64,000 nucleotides of DNA from Branchiostoma floridae (taxonomy: Eukaryota > Chordata > Leptocardii > Amphioxiformes > Branchiostomatidae): contig NC_049990.1 in assembly GCF_000003815.2 (NCBI RefSeq), positions 2,995,655-3,059,654 on the forward strand, given 5' to 3'. The translations under genes were made by a program, and so were the position numbers. This document shows, one piece after another, positions 48,864 to 55,309 of this stretch. Each line of letters starts with the position of its first letter. Within the stretch, counting starts at the first letter, position 1. The notes under the pieces are model-generated. The model was not told the DNA's origin. It saw only the letters and a list, made by a program, of their open reading frames with translations, and searched no databases.

Positions 48864-50412
48864 TAGATAGGAACATGACCCACCTTCTCCAATAGGATGT
48901 TGTCCTCATAGCTGGCCTTGAGTTTCCTCCTGAGTCCGACACACGGCAGGGACGCCGTACGGGCGCAGTTCTCATCATAAACACGCAGCACAGACTTTAC
49001 TGCTGCCTGCATGAGAGAAACATGTGTGACAAAGTTGCTTATCAGATGTTAACAATTGTATATGTTTAACACAAAACCAAAGGATGGACTGAGTGTTTTC
49101 AGTGAAAACGAAGTAACATTTCCTATCCATAATCTGTCCAAATTTGTAAATTGATGTAAACAATGGTTACATACATACATGCACACACACACATACAATG
49201 GTTTGTTTGAGTCCAATGATTGGGGTTAGGTACAAATCCAGTAGTACTGTGGTTTGGACCAGAAAGATCCAATCATTTTGCCCGTCAAAAAAACAAAAAA
49301 AAAGGTAAACACAAAACCAAACGAAAGCTTGACGAAGTCAACTAAATGTTTTCAGTGAAAACAAAGCAACATTTCCTCTCCATAATCTGTCCAAATTTGT
49401 AAATCAGCTGTAACATAAATGAATCAAAAGGGATCAAACTTGAACTTGTAAATGGTAGCTACTAACCCAAGGCAGTCTGAACATGGTGCACCACTTCCCA
49501 AATACGACAGGCCAATTTCAACAACCACCATCACACCAACCGCCACCCTCTCTGTCCCAGGTACACCTTAACAAGGTGACTCCTGCCCGGGGTACTCAAG
49601 TGGCCCGTTGCCATGGTAACAGATCATTAACTGTAACTTCACGCTGTTGTGTGGGGAGGGCCGGCTCAGTTCGGCATGACTTCTGTCAGCTCCTTAACTG
49701 GTTACAGTAGAACACTTCACTTTCAAGGAAAAAGTCAAGGAGGTGGTTTTGCAAGGATGCAACGCAAGGAGGGTCGGATCATTTTGTTTGAGAGAAAACC
49801 TATTCTTCACAAATTATACTATATATAGAGCCCTAGATGTCAGAGTCAAGCACTAAATGGTAACCCCTACTGCTGGGAAGTCACCTGTCTTGCAATCAAC
49901 ATTGGCACTCCTTCTGTAAATATCTATGCCGCAGTCTACTAGTAACTCAGATTGTGTGTCTGTGGTAAAACTTTATTCGGGGCAAGCTTGCCTTTAACTT
50001 TCTTCAGTTAGAGCCGATAAAGAGGAGCTGGCCTGTGTAGGCCCTGGAAACAGTCTGGCATCCATCCAGGGTGCAAAATGCAATTGAGTGAAATAAGTTT
50101 CATAATCATATCATCTCGTAGTCCCGAGTAAGTCCCTGCTAAAGTTTTAAAAGAATGTTGGTTTTCATACTTTCATTTCATTAGATTTGGCCCTCAAAAT
50201 GCAGCAAATAGTGTTTCTGAGACACAATGCCCCCTTTGCTATGAAAAAATCCTTGTGAAAACCAGGCTCTGTAGATAGTTACTAGCATTAAAGTTGCTAC
50301 CTACCCCAGGCTCTCCTCTCAGTGCAGAATTCTTGTCCTTCTTCTTTCCCTTCTTTCCTTTCTTCCCTTTTCCTTTCCCCTTCTTTCCTTTTCCTTTCTT
50401 CTTCCCAGGCAT
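30620..50412 (-). CDS. Ten-exon leucine-rich-repeat (RNI-like) protein with Lys/Gly-rich tracts, 472 aa
   Basis: Exons on the minus strand are 50412-50305, 49006-48884, 48309-48157, 47345-47203, 46808-46668, 45601-45453, 44469-44335, 35162-35024, 34441-34335 and 30840-30620. All introns are GT-AG and the pieces join without a frame break into 1419 nt. The protein starts MPGKKKGKGKKGKGKGKK. Residues about 130-270 hold LRRs of the ribonuclease-inhibitor type, for example LSTIILDYNEIGDDGCHGLC and VCNLFLDGNDLECEGVMELI. These are followed by a Glu-rich helix (AEREAFERAEEVRMKAELEA), an acidic/Ser stretch, a second Lys tract (SKKGKKGKKKKKGKKKKK), two more LRRs (LKKLHLAENGLDAFG and LEELDLGDNHIGDLGGREL) and a last exon with a third Lys/Gly tract and a C-terminal helix. 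There is no signal peptide or membrane segment, so it is probably cytosolic. LRRs of this kind serve protein binding; the exact family is not recognised. X-boxes at 51.47 and 49.61 kb suggest RFX control and a cilium role (inference). The ATG is the first in frame; an upstream out-of-frame ATG lies 13 nt before it. Confidence 0.88.
31448..31812. mobile_element. Decayed mariner-like MITE (CTGTAAATG family), copy 2
   Basis: It begins TA|CTGTAAATGTTCGTGG and ends ATTACAG|TA, with GCAAACAT, GTGAACAT and CGCGAACAC blocks inside. It may be two overlapping copies. It lies in intron 9 of the LRR gene. Confidence 0.5.
31815..33460. other. Intron 9 sequence, no other gene recognised
   Basis: A block at 32768-32831 (CTACAGCTTTCTAGTCATGT then AAAATCAGAAGTGGCTGTAG) recurs at 34165-34226, 1.4 kb away in direct orientation. 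Confidence 0.4.
33467..33638 (-). mobile_element. tRNA-headed SINE, tandem copy A
   Basis: The minus strand reads TTTGTGGCGACAGCGATAGC, then GGGTTCGATCCCGGG (B box core at 33522-33531). 172 bp are nearly identical to 33801-33971. The T-arm is perfect but the rest does not fold as a full tRNA. Confidence 0.6.
33690..33782 (+). repeat. Three ~30-bp tandem repeats
   Basis: AGCCTGTTACTCAC and TGTGTGGCACAT repeat three times between the two SINE copies. Confidence 0.75.
33801..33971 (-). mobile_element. tRNA-headed SINE, tandem copy B
   Basis: Near-identical to 33467-33638 at a distance of 334 bp, with B box core at 33856-33865. Both copies share their outer flank (GTAGAAATAT), so this is a segmental duplication rather than two insertions. 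Confidence 0.6.
34335..34441 (-). CDS. LRR gene exon 9
   Basis: 107 nt from acceptor AATTTTACCAG to donor GAAG|GTCAGC. It encodes the LRR LEELDLGDNHIGDLGGREL and QALLDRKE. Confidence 0.88.
35024..35162 (-). CDS. LRR gene exon 8
   Basis: 139 nt from acceptor CTCTTCAACAG to donor GGAA|GTAAGA. It encodes GKKKKKEVEPPKVGPWLKKL and an LRR (HLAENGLDAFGKAGNYAPVI). A 9.2-kb intron separates it from exon 7. Confidence 0.87.
35674..35874. mobile_element. Mariner-like MITE (CTGTAAATG / TTCGCGG family), best copy
   Basis: The 201-bp element has termini CTGTAAATGCA on both ends (inverted) and a TA at each boundary (35672-35673, 35875-35876). Inside are AATTTTGCGGTAGCA repeats and GCGAACATT. It lies in intron 7. 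Confidence 0.75.
35885..36720. other. Intron 7 sequence, no gene recognised
   Basis: Short overlapping frames at 36128-36479 have no motif. Confidence 0.4.
36729..36986. repeat. (CA)n microsatellite
   Basis: About 255 bp of CA dinucleotides with T and AA interruptions. All His/Thr and Cys/Val frames here are artefacts. Confidence 0.98.
36990..38205. other. Intron 7 sequence, no gene recognised
   Basis: AT-rich, with repeated ACCATTTTTTGTAAAT-like blocks near 37690 and 37900. Confidence 0.4.
38209..38395 (+). repeat. Three degenerate 55-70 bp tandem repeats
   Basis: TATAACAGCCTTTAGGCTTA and variants at about 38217, 38286 and 38340, each followed by a CTGTATCTGTA-type block. Confidence 0.55.
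38420..38482 (+). mobile_element. tRNA-headed SINE, left half (split by insertion)
   Basis: TGTGTAGCGCAACGGCTAGA (A-box-like) then GGTCCTGAGTTC, where a B box should follow. Sequence resumes with ACTCGCCATGCCCC at 40115 after the 38483-40111 element. Confidence 0.5.
38483..40111. mobile_element. 1.63-kb PIF/Harbinger-like non-autonomous element
   Basis: The termini are GGAACTGTACGATATTTATC and, inverted, GGGACCGTACGATATTTATC, followed by G-rich blocks ending AGGGCTGGTGC on both sides. It is flanked by TAA on both sides (38480-38482, 40112-40114). Subterminal arrays of GGGGGGAGGGCCATGTTAAT occur three times on each side. No transposase frame; internal frames are short. It lies in intron 7 and interrupts a SINE. 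It shares its right end with window bases 446-595. Confidence 0.7.
38732..38820. repeat. Hairpin inside the Harbinger-like element
   Basis: AGCCTGG, AAACCCCA and CTCAAG on the left match CTTGAG, TGGGGT and CCAGGCT on the right around ATCGTGCACGA. Confidence 0.6.
40115..40850. other. Intron 7 sequence; start may be the right half of the split SINE
   Basis: No other recognisable feature. A plus-strand frame at 40136-40486 (116 codons) has no motif. Confidence 0.35.
40851..40900. repeat. Perfect 16-bp inverted repeat
   Basis: TGGTTTCAAACTGCAA at 40851-40866 and its complement at 40885-40900, with an 18-bp loop. Confidence 0.85.
41177..41518. mobile_element. 342-bp hAT-like MITE (CAGGGCTCGAAATAC family), uninterrupted copy
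   Basis: The termini are CAGGGCTCAAAATAC and, inverted, CAGGGCTCGAAATAC. The flank is a perfect 5-bp direct repeat ATGTA (41172-41176, 41519-41523). GTGCAGGTA and TACCTGCAC repeat many times inside. The second copy, in opposite orientation and carrying a nested insert, is 55310-56202. Confidence 0.8.
41889..42253 (+). repeat. Satellite units 1 and 2, about 184 bp
   Basis: GTAAAC(A/G)ACAGTTTG(G/A) starts at about 41920 and 42104. Each unit runs through ACTAACCCA, a CAATCCTG block, TTAATCTGCACTG and GAGGG to GCTTCT. Confidence 0.65.
42254..42546 (-). mobile_element. tRNA-headed SINE inserted in the satellite
   Basis: The minus strand from 42546 reads GTGCAATGACCGAGTGGGTA, then GTGAGTTCGATCCCCGG (B box at 42481-42491). 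The flanks TAGGTGGCGACTACAG and TAGGTGGCTATAGTC look like a slightly diverged target duplication. Confidence 0.65.
42547..42740 (+). repeat. Satellite unit 3
   Basis: GTAAACGACAGTTTGGCG starts near 42583; the unit continues to TTAATCTGCAC and AATGCTTTTGGATAGGG. It is separated from unit 2 by the SINE. Confidence 0.6.
43008..43080 (+). mobile_element. tRNA-like SINE head
   Basis: CACTAATCTAGTGGTTAGTT (A-box-like) then GTTTGGGTTTGAATTCC (B-box-like). The body is short or lost; a LINE tail follows directly. Confidence 0.5.
43085..43800 (-). pseudogene. 5'-truncated LINE: end of reverse transcriptase ORF
   Basis: An uninterrupted minus-strand frame of about 170 codons ends at 43274. In order it shows FDCKLSWHDHVQSLVSKASS, LHYLRLLTKQGMCVADLVQI, YLSLIRSVLEYGHVLL and DSMERVQKRALRI, the standard thumb region of jockey/CR1/L2-type reverse transcriptases. 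The palm and endonuclease are missing (stop just upstream, near 43800). A 3' UTR and an (AAAT)n tail near 43110-43085 follow. It is clearly different in sequence from the remnant at 15185-15765. It lies in intron 7. Confidence 0.85.
43801..44334. other. Intron 7 sequence, no gene recognised
   Basis: No exon or repeat beyond an isolated CCAAGGAGGTTG near 43979 that resembles the micro-MITE terminus. Confidence 0.4.
44335..44469 (-). CDS. LRR gene exon 7
   Basis: 135 nt from acceptor TTACTTTCAG to donor AAAG|GTAAGA. It encodes an Arg/Ser/Thr segment, an acidic stretch (SEGEDEGDEKGEGG) and a Lys/Gly tract, a linker between the two LRR blocks. Confidence 0.85.
44816..44989 (-). CDS. Candidate cassette exon in intron 6 of the LRR gene (58 codons)
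   Basis: Between exons 6 and 7, the minus strand is open from an AG at 44991-44990 to a strong donor TTTGG|GTAAGT. The segment is 174 nt, a multiple of three, and its phases match: the single G left by exon 6 completes a codon with TG, and the exon leaves one base for exon 7. The peptide looks protein-like (QVFLGSVPQKFEVCRVHDKL, then HKDYLIIFIDNYYKSWTVEN) and is not a repeat seen elsewhere in the window. Against it, the acceptor has a poor pyrimidine tract. It could also be a fossil of a mobile-element ORF or chance. No domain recognised. Confidence 0.3.
45137..45220 (+). repeat. Dispersed repeat (ACAGTTACTCAAACAGGATA family)
   Basis: Shares ACTCAAACAGGATATAATTT, GGGAATGGTCAGATGTTTCA and CATC..TTTCGTCAGT blocks with 63898-63982. 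Confidence 0.5.
45453..45601 (-). CDS. LRR gene exon 6
   Basis: 149 nt from acceptor TCGTCCCTCAG to donor GAGG|GTACGA. It encodes NLFLDGNDLECEGVMELIKM and then a charged helix rich in Glu and Ala. The donor (GTACGA) is weak. Antisense LINE coding sequence begins about 30 bp upstream of the acceptor. Confidence 0.85.
45610..45995 (+). pseudogene. LINE remnant: C-terminal end of ORF2 plus 3' tail
   Basis: The plus-strand frame from 45633 reads IEDEFHFVMKCPTYSKERKT and continues to about 45850. The E-x-E-x-HF-x3-CP-x-Y-x3-R pattern is characteristic of the C-terminal end of CR1/L2/jockey-like ORF2 proteins. A non-coding stretch and GCAATAAAATTCATTCATTC follow. The copy is antisense to the LRR gene and starts within about 30 bp of its exon 6 acceptor. 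Confidence 0.75.
46000..46667. other. Intron 5 sequence, no other feature
   Basis: A short AACA/AACAAAT run near 46630-46660 lies next to the exon 5 donor. Confidence 0.4.
46668..46808 (-). CDS. LRR gene exon 5
   Basis: 141 nt from acceptor CCCCTTGTAG to donor TG|GTGGGT. It encodes IGDDGCHGLCAGLSKNVLIQ and the next LRR (TVSLNFCGLEVESGRILAEM). The donor choice is set by frame: only this GT keeps the reading frame into exon 6. Confidence 0.87.
47203..47345 (-). CDS. LRR gene exon 4
   Basis: 143 nt from acceptor CCCATCAG to donor GA|GTGAGT. It encodes ALLLEKQVYPVRQLELLDCG and the start of the first clear LRRs. Its first ~70 bp and acceptor are repeated three more times upstream (47379-47671). 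Confidence 0.87.
47276..47671. repeat. Four tandem copies of the exon 4 5' part with its acceptor
   Basis: Units are 47276-47378 (103 bp, includes the real exon edge), 47379-47473 (95), 47474-47568 (95) and 47569-47671 (103). The 95-bp units lack 8 bp around AATCCCAC. Each unit contains the acceptor CCCATCAG and about 20 codons (ALLLEKQVYPVRQLELLDC). Reading on from the extra acceptors meets stops: TAG in unit 4, TGA at the end of unit 3. Confidence 0.9.
47672..48156. other. Intron 3 sequence with a decayed MITE end
   Basis: 48028-48127 (TCAAATAAAGTATGCA, then ACTTTGGCAACG, then TTTTGAAAAC) aligns with the right part of the MITE at 55522-56092 (about 55993-56075). Confidence 0.45.
48157..48309 (-). 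CDS. LRR gene exon 3
   Basis: 51 codons, phase 0 on both sides, from acceptor TTTCCCCAG to donor GTG|GTCAGT. The peptide starts FLLEGYEDPPLDQPPMMVEP. Its 5' edge has decayed copies at 48376-48436 and 48515-48565. Confidence 0.85.
48376..48436 (-). pseudogene. Decayed copy of the exon 3 5' edge
   Basis: The minus strand reads CCCAG|TTTCTATTGGAGGG and encodes FLLEGLKGSEQPPMVELL, against FLLEGYEDPPLDQPPMMVEPLL in the real exon. It includes the acceptor. Confidence 0.75.
48515..48565 (-). pseudogene. Second decayed copy of the exon 3 5' edge
   Basis: The minus strand encodes FLLEDFEHMDD after an AG-less TTTCACTG; the acceptor has been lost. Confidence 0.55.
48676..48765 (-). pseudogene. Decayed copy of the exon 2 3' edge with donor
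   Basis: The minus strand at 48763-48723 encodes KAIYEDNI, a stop, then LEK before GTGGGTCATG, matching KASYEDNILLEK and its donor. Both copies are preceded on the plus strand by a (TGAT)n tract and GGAACATGACC. Confidence 0.75.
48830..48866. repeat. (TGAT)n microsatellite
   Basis: TTGATTGATTGATTGATTGA next to the exon 2 donor; a second tract is at 48684-48712. Confidence 0.8.
48884..49006 (-). CDS. LRR gene exon 2
   Basis: 41 codons, phase 0 on both sides, from acceptor TCTCATGCAG to donor AAG|GTGGGT. The peptide runs from AAVKSVLRVYDENC to SYEDNILLEK. Its 3' edge has a decayed copy at 48723-48763. Confidence 0.85.
49061..49150 (+). repeat. Intron 1 direct repeat, copy 1
   Basis: ACACAAAACCAAA, GTTTTCAGTGAAAACRAAG and CCATAATCTGTCCAAATTTG are shared with 49307-49410. 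Confidence 0.7.
49307..49410 (+). repeat. Intron 1 direct repeat, copy 2
   Basis: About 250 bp from copy 1, in the same orientation, with a 13-bp length difference near the left end. Confidence 0.7.
49607..49620. promoter_or_regulatory. Perfect RFX X-box in intron 1 of the LRR gene
   Basis: GTTGCCATGGTAAC fits GTNRCC-AT-RGYAAC exactly. It lies 790 bp downstream of the start codon. Confidence 0.55.
50305..50412 (-). CDS. LRR gene exon 1 (start codon, Lys/Gly tract)
   Basis: 36 codons from the ATG, with 19 lysines and many glycines. It ends in phase 0 at GGG|GTAGGT. A probable 5' UTR acceptor CCCCCAG lies 30 bp upstream of the ATG (near 50443). Confidence 0.85.
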
Positions 50413-50867
50413 GATGACACACCATCACCTGTGACTGGGAGTCTGGGGGAACAGGAGAAATTAGACATGTCATGTTATTGCACAGAAATGAATGAAGTAT
50501 TGTAGGAGGGGTAGATGTTCTTCCCTGGTTCTTTGGGAATACCGCTGAGATGGTAGTTCGTCACAGAAGGAGTAATGTGAAAAGACAACAAGAAAACACG
50601 TTTGGATGCTTCGGAACTTTATTTCAAATGTTCGAACATTCCATTTTTTGTTATCACAACTTAAATCATTTTTAATTGATTGCATTCAATCAAAAATTCT
50701 GTTCCCGGATGATGAAGTCATTTTAATGTTGTCTTACGGCAAATGATGTCTCACTGTGTTTGAGTCTCAAACATTTGGGCTAATGATAATAATGATAATT
50801 TAGCTAAATTCCCCTGAACTGCAGAGGTTGCAGTTCCCTGCAGTCAGGAGCTGGAAGGCAAGTAGCC

Positions 50868-51003
50868 TAATCTCCAAGCAGATCCTACGGTGCCATAAGA
50901 TAGTATCAAAACTGGCAAAGGGCACCGGTCGCGCACACACTCTTAAGCCGGCTACACTCCTCTGCCAGCCTTTGATACTAATGTAGGATCTGCTTGGAGA
51001 TTA
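50868..51003. mobile_element. 136-bp hAT-like MITE with 8-bp target duplication (copy 1)
   Basis: The termini TAATCTCCAAGCAGATCCTA are inverted at both ends. Subterminal TTGATACTA blocks also pair. The flanks are AAGTAGCC (50860-50867) and GAGTAGCC (51004-51011), 7 of 8 alike. Confidence 0.8.
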
Positions 51004-51449
51004 GAGTAGCCAAGGAGCTCCTCCGTCAAGTAACGTTACGATGTTTACAATAATAATGATTTGTGTCCTTTATTCATGATAATGCTCTGTTGGCCAATCA
51101 ACCTCCTTGGGCCAATATAGCAGATCTGAAACAACCCTAGAGATCTCAAAAAATGAAGGTGATATCTGTTTCACTGCTATCACTTGTTAAACCCACATAA
51201 TAATATTTAGAGACCAAATCGACTATAAGAAAATTAAGCAAGTTTGAAACTTAGAGTCTAGACTTAGAGTTTAGTTTCTGTTTCCTCAACTGTGAAAACT
51301 TGAGAGCACGAGACAAAAGAAGCACAAACTAATCGTATTTCGACATTCCAGGGCCTCAAAGGAAACAATTCACACCAAGAGCTCTCGAGTTAGAAAGAAA
51401 CGAACCCTTGAAAGTTGAAGTTTGCCCCAGAATCGCCCCCCTCCCCCTT

Positions 51450-51520
51450 ACCAGTGTTGCAGAAATGTTGCCATGCAACTAGTGCTATGAGTGACATCGG
51501 CAAAGTTTGCAACACCAAAA
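51450..51520 (-). promoter_or_regulatory. Probable promoter and non-coding first exon of the LRR gene
   Basis: An imperfect X-box GTTGCCATGCAAC lies at 51467-51479. On the minus strand a donor CTG|GTAAGG (exon edge 51452) directly follows, and a matching acceptor CCCCCAG lies just before the start codon near 50443. No TATA box seen. The exact start site is unknown. Confidence 0.45.
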
Positions 51521-51709
51521 TGCCTTATTCTGCCACATAATCCGGCTTATATAATCAATATACCAACCTTAGAAATCTTGGTTATTGTTGTAACATCTTG
51601 CTTTTATTCTATTCGCGCGGTCGCGGAGAAAATGAGGCAAGACTTTGCAGAAAAGTTGCAAAACTTTGTTGCTAACCGCGAAGTCACGTCTGTTCACGCC
51701 AAGTTAGAG

Positions 51710-51719
51710 TCTCGCGAGA
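51710..51719. promoter_or_regulatory. TCTCGCGAGA palindrome
   Basis: This palindrome is a known vertebrate promoter element. It sits in a CpG-rich patch (51610-51730) 240 bp upstream of the X-box, so a divergent promoter is possible. Confidence 0.4.
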
Positions 51720-51809
51720 TATCGATATCAAACGGAGGCTCCATTCTCAAAGGGGGGCAATTTTTTTTATATTTTAATAAAATGAAGAAAAATTTTCATC
51801 GATCGTGAT

Positions 51810-54800
51810 TAATAAGTTCATTTTTTATTAAGTAATTCAATATTGTTATTTATTTTCTATGTATTTTAAATGTCTAAGAATTATCACTTTTACACCCCCA
51901 TATCTCAGATTTCTTCTCGGCCATTGCTCTTTGACCTGCCATAGATGTTAAATTAGCCGTGATCATTTCACGGCCTGACTTCTGTTCACGGCCTGCACAC
52001 AAAAACTCTGCCCAGGACAATACCTACACAATACCGGACTCTTTCTCCCACTAACCCGGCAAGGGACACCGCCAGAAGGCCTCATGTAGGATTTCCGAGC
52101 AGTAAAGTCCCGGACAAGTCGGAAAATCGGTGAGTTTTTGTGAAGAATTTTTGTCTTGCCGGAGTTTTGGGGTCGGTCTTTGATTTTTGAAAAATCGTTG
52201 AGGGGGGACTTGGTTGAGTTGTTTATGAGTTGTGTCAACATTTCGATTCATCGGGATATTTGAACGGGTAAACGGTATATATGCACACTTTCTTTGACGC
52301 CTAAACTATGAGAAAGGGTTCTATGGTGTTTTGCAAGTCAAATTTGGCAAAGTTTTTGGTCCGTCTTTTCTTTCTACTCTAAAAATATTATAATTTTTGT
52401 CGGGAGCTCAAATTTTCAGAGTTGGAAACTTGGATCAAGGATTTGTATCTACGTTTTTCCTCATGATTTTAGGCCCAGTTTGTTAAGTATTTTCTGCAAA
52501 ATGGAATCGTTATAGTTTCTTTCTAAGATCCATGACTCTTGCCAAGAATTTGAAGACGTCAGTCCAGCTGTTTTAGATCTCCGAGCTCATCTGTTTGCCC
52601 ATAGATCAGACCCTTTGTCAGTGATGTTTGCTGGGTGGGATTTTAACTGCCGCCTTTTGGACGCACGCTTTTTCACACTTGTGAAAACATTCTCCCATTT
52701 TCCTCCCAAAACTTCCACCCTAAACCCCTGTAGCTATGACCAGGCATGTTTTCACGGTAGCTACCGTAGATTCTGACACCCAAAACATGGAGTCAAGTTT
52801 AGTAATTACTTCACCCTTCTCATGTTAACACGTATCCACGCCGCCTGTTCTTTGTCTACCCGATACTTTATACCCCGCTAACCTCCCACAGAACATGCCT
52901 ACACGGCCTCTAAACTTCCAACCGGATCTTTACTGTGTGATTTTGTCCCCCCAAACGTCAACATAATCTTCATTCCTCCAAACTATAACTTGATTAGGAC
53001 CGTGAGAGTGTACACATGCATATGTGGGTTTGAACATTTTTCCCGGGGATTGTTTGAGACGATTGTTCCAGTTTCTCCGCTTGTTGGCTGCCGTTGTTGT
53101 TCATGGTTAATCTTTAATCTTCGACAAGGGGATCACACGATTAGGCAAATTAACAATTCATGGTGGGATTTCGCAGATAAAAGATTCAAATGAGGCAATT
53201 GGAGTTATTGGCCATCTGCTGTCCCATGGTTTGTTATTACACCATTGTTATTGTTATTTACAGAAATTACTAGTATAATGACGCTGGACCTCGTCTTGGA
53301 TAGGGAAAATCAAATTTTAAGGCTCCAAGCTGCTGTGTTGGTGGTCCTTTTTTGTCCCTTCAGAGTTCTGTTTCTGAATGTGTTGAACACTAGCACTCAT
53401 TTTTCGACACCTTTACAAATAACTTCAACAAGGCTTCAAATGTGACACTGCTGCTGCTGGTGGTCTCCTGATTGTGAAATTATTTCTTTCGGTTTACTTG
53501 TGGTTATCCAGAAATTTTCTACTTGTTTTGAGACCTACAGCATAGGTAAATTAGTTCGACTGCCTGGATTTGTTGTTGGCAGCAGGATGGTGGAACTTAG
53601 CTAGTAGTATGTCCCCTTTTTAGCTTTTCTCTTCAAGAGTTTACATAGATTATACACTATGGAAATAGATCCAAGTCATCTATTATAACAGAGAAGGAAA
53701 TTGGACTAACCCAATTTTTCAAAGTCCAGTTTACCTCCATGCTGGACTCACAGTTTAATCTGTTTCCATAGTAAACAAGTTACTTTGATTAAAGTTTGAT
53801 TTTGAATATGGACTATCAATTTCCGATAGATTATGTACAACATTATCTGTATCGGGTTGTACAAGGCCGGTATAACTGCCTTTCTGTGTAACACTCCAGA
53901 CTCTGTGACTTTAATATGGCTTAGCTGAGTCTGCATGTGTCCCAGTCAATGCAGCAGCTGCTCTGTTCATAACTCGTTATTCTTGTTTTTCTCCCTTGTC
54001 ACCTCACTGAGTCGTTCATACGTTTTTCTCAGCTATGTAGCCCTGTATACGAACATGTATGCTTTGCCCATGTCAATAGGAAGCTTTTACAAATGAAATA
54101 GGATGTGTATTGAAATAATTGATCATATTCAAAGCACATCCAACATTGTGTATGAAATATTGTTTAGCATTTACCATGTAAACAGCCTTTGGGGATGTAG
54201 AGTACTCTATACCCCACTCTGAGTCTGAAGCGCTCTTAACTAGAGGCTGGCTTTCAATGTCTAGATTGTTTGTAACTTTGTTTCATTACTCTTTTTCAAC
54301 TTTATAACTCGCTAACAAATAAAAAAAAAAAACATATGCAAAGTTGTTCATTGCATCACAGAAATCACAATGATATTTTTCTCTCCATGTATGTGTGACC
54401 TCTAAATATATTGTTTGGCATCCCAATCATATAAACTTCTTTTGTGGAAGCTCTATGCTGCTCCGACCTGAAGCACTCTTGCTAAGAGCCTGGCCCCGAC
54501 TGTACCACTTCAGTCAGCACCAGGGTGTAAACCTCTGACATAACACCCCACTGGCGGCACATCGGTTCTAACTTTATCAGCTATAAAAATAAACTAGCAA
54601 AATCATGATATCATGTATATTTCACATCATTGCTCCGACAGTAGGGTTTGATAAGAATTTCTCATCACTCAAAATTAATACTGCAGACAGGTTCGTTTAT
54701 TTACGTGGTGGTTGAAACAATTAAGTAGGTTAAGTCAATTGCAAAATAAACTTAGTTTGTACTAACTTTATCACCTATAAACTAGCAAAATCATCTCATG

Positions 54801-55304
54801 TGTAGATCACATCATTATATTACGTTGAGGGTTTCACCATCAAGGTTTTCTCATCACTCTGAATACTGCAGATTCTTTTATTTACGAGGTGAAAGGAGGT
54901 CTAGATTTGCGGTTGAAACAATTGATTAGGTTGAGTTTATTGCAAAGTGAAGTTGTCGAAGAAATAGAAGTCCCAAGATCCAAGTCTTTAAAAATGACAG
55001 TCACATAAGCTTGTATTCATCTCATGTCGGACCCCAAACTGAAACAGGTTTTGGGGAATTTGTACCAAATGTCATCAATCCATCAGTTACTTACCAGACC
55101 CGAACACATCCTGTTCCAGATAAAGACGTATTTATCAAACTGTCACGTCTTAGAACTAAAGAACGTCTGGCTCGCAAGTGTGGGAACTTTCTCAAGGAGG
55201 CCTTCATGGACAGTTGGCAGAATGTGTGACATTTAGGTCACATCGTTTGTTGGCTCTACATCTTGTGAAAATACTGCTGAACTGGATCCAGTTCAGGACT
55301 ATCA
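51810..55304. other. No supported gene
   Basis: A possible plus-strand 5' exon ends at ATCG|GTGAGT near 52130. A plus-strand stretch after an acceptor-like TTATTTACAG at 53263 encodes MTLDLVLDRENQILRLQAAV, and one at 55075-55229 ends in a stop after KEAFMDSWQNV. None can be chained into a gene. Confidence 0.3.
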
Positions 55305-55309
55305 ACATA

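Noticed and set aside
53264-53445. Plus-strand start MTLDLVLDRENQILRLQ after an acceptor-like TTATTTACAG
   Set aside because: No good donor and no partner exon.
55011-55229. Plus-strand frame ending KEAFMDSWQNV
   Set aside because: Another frame over the same bases is also open and protein-like; no upstream exon could be linked.
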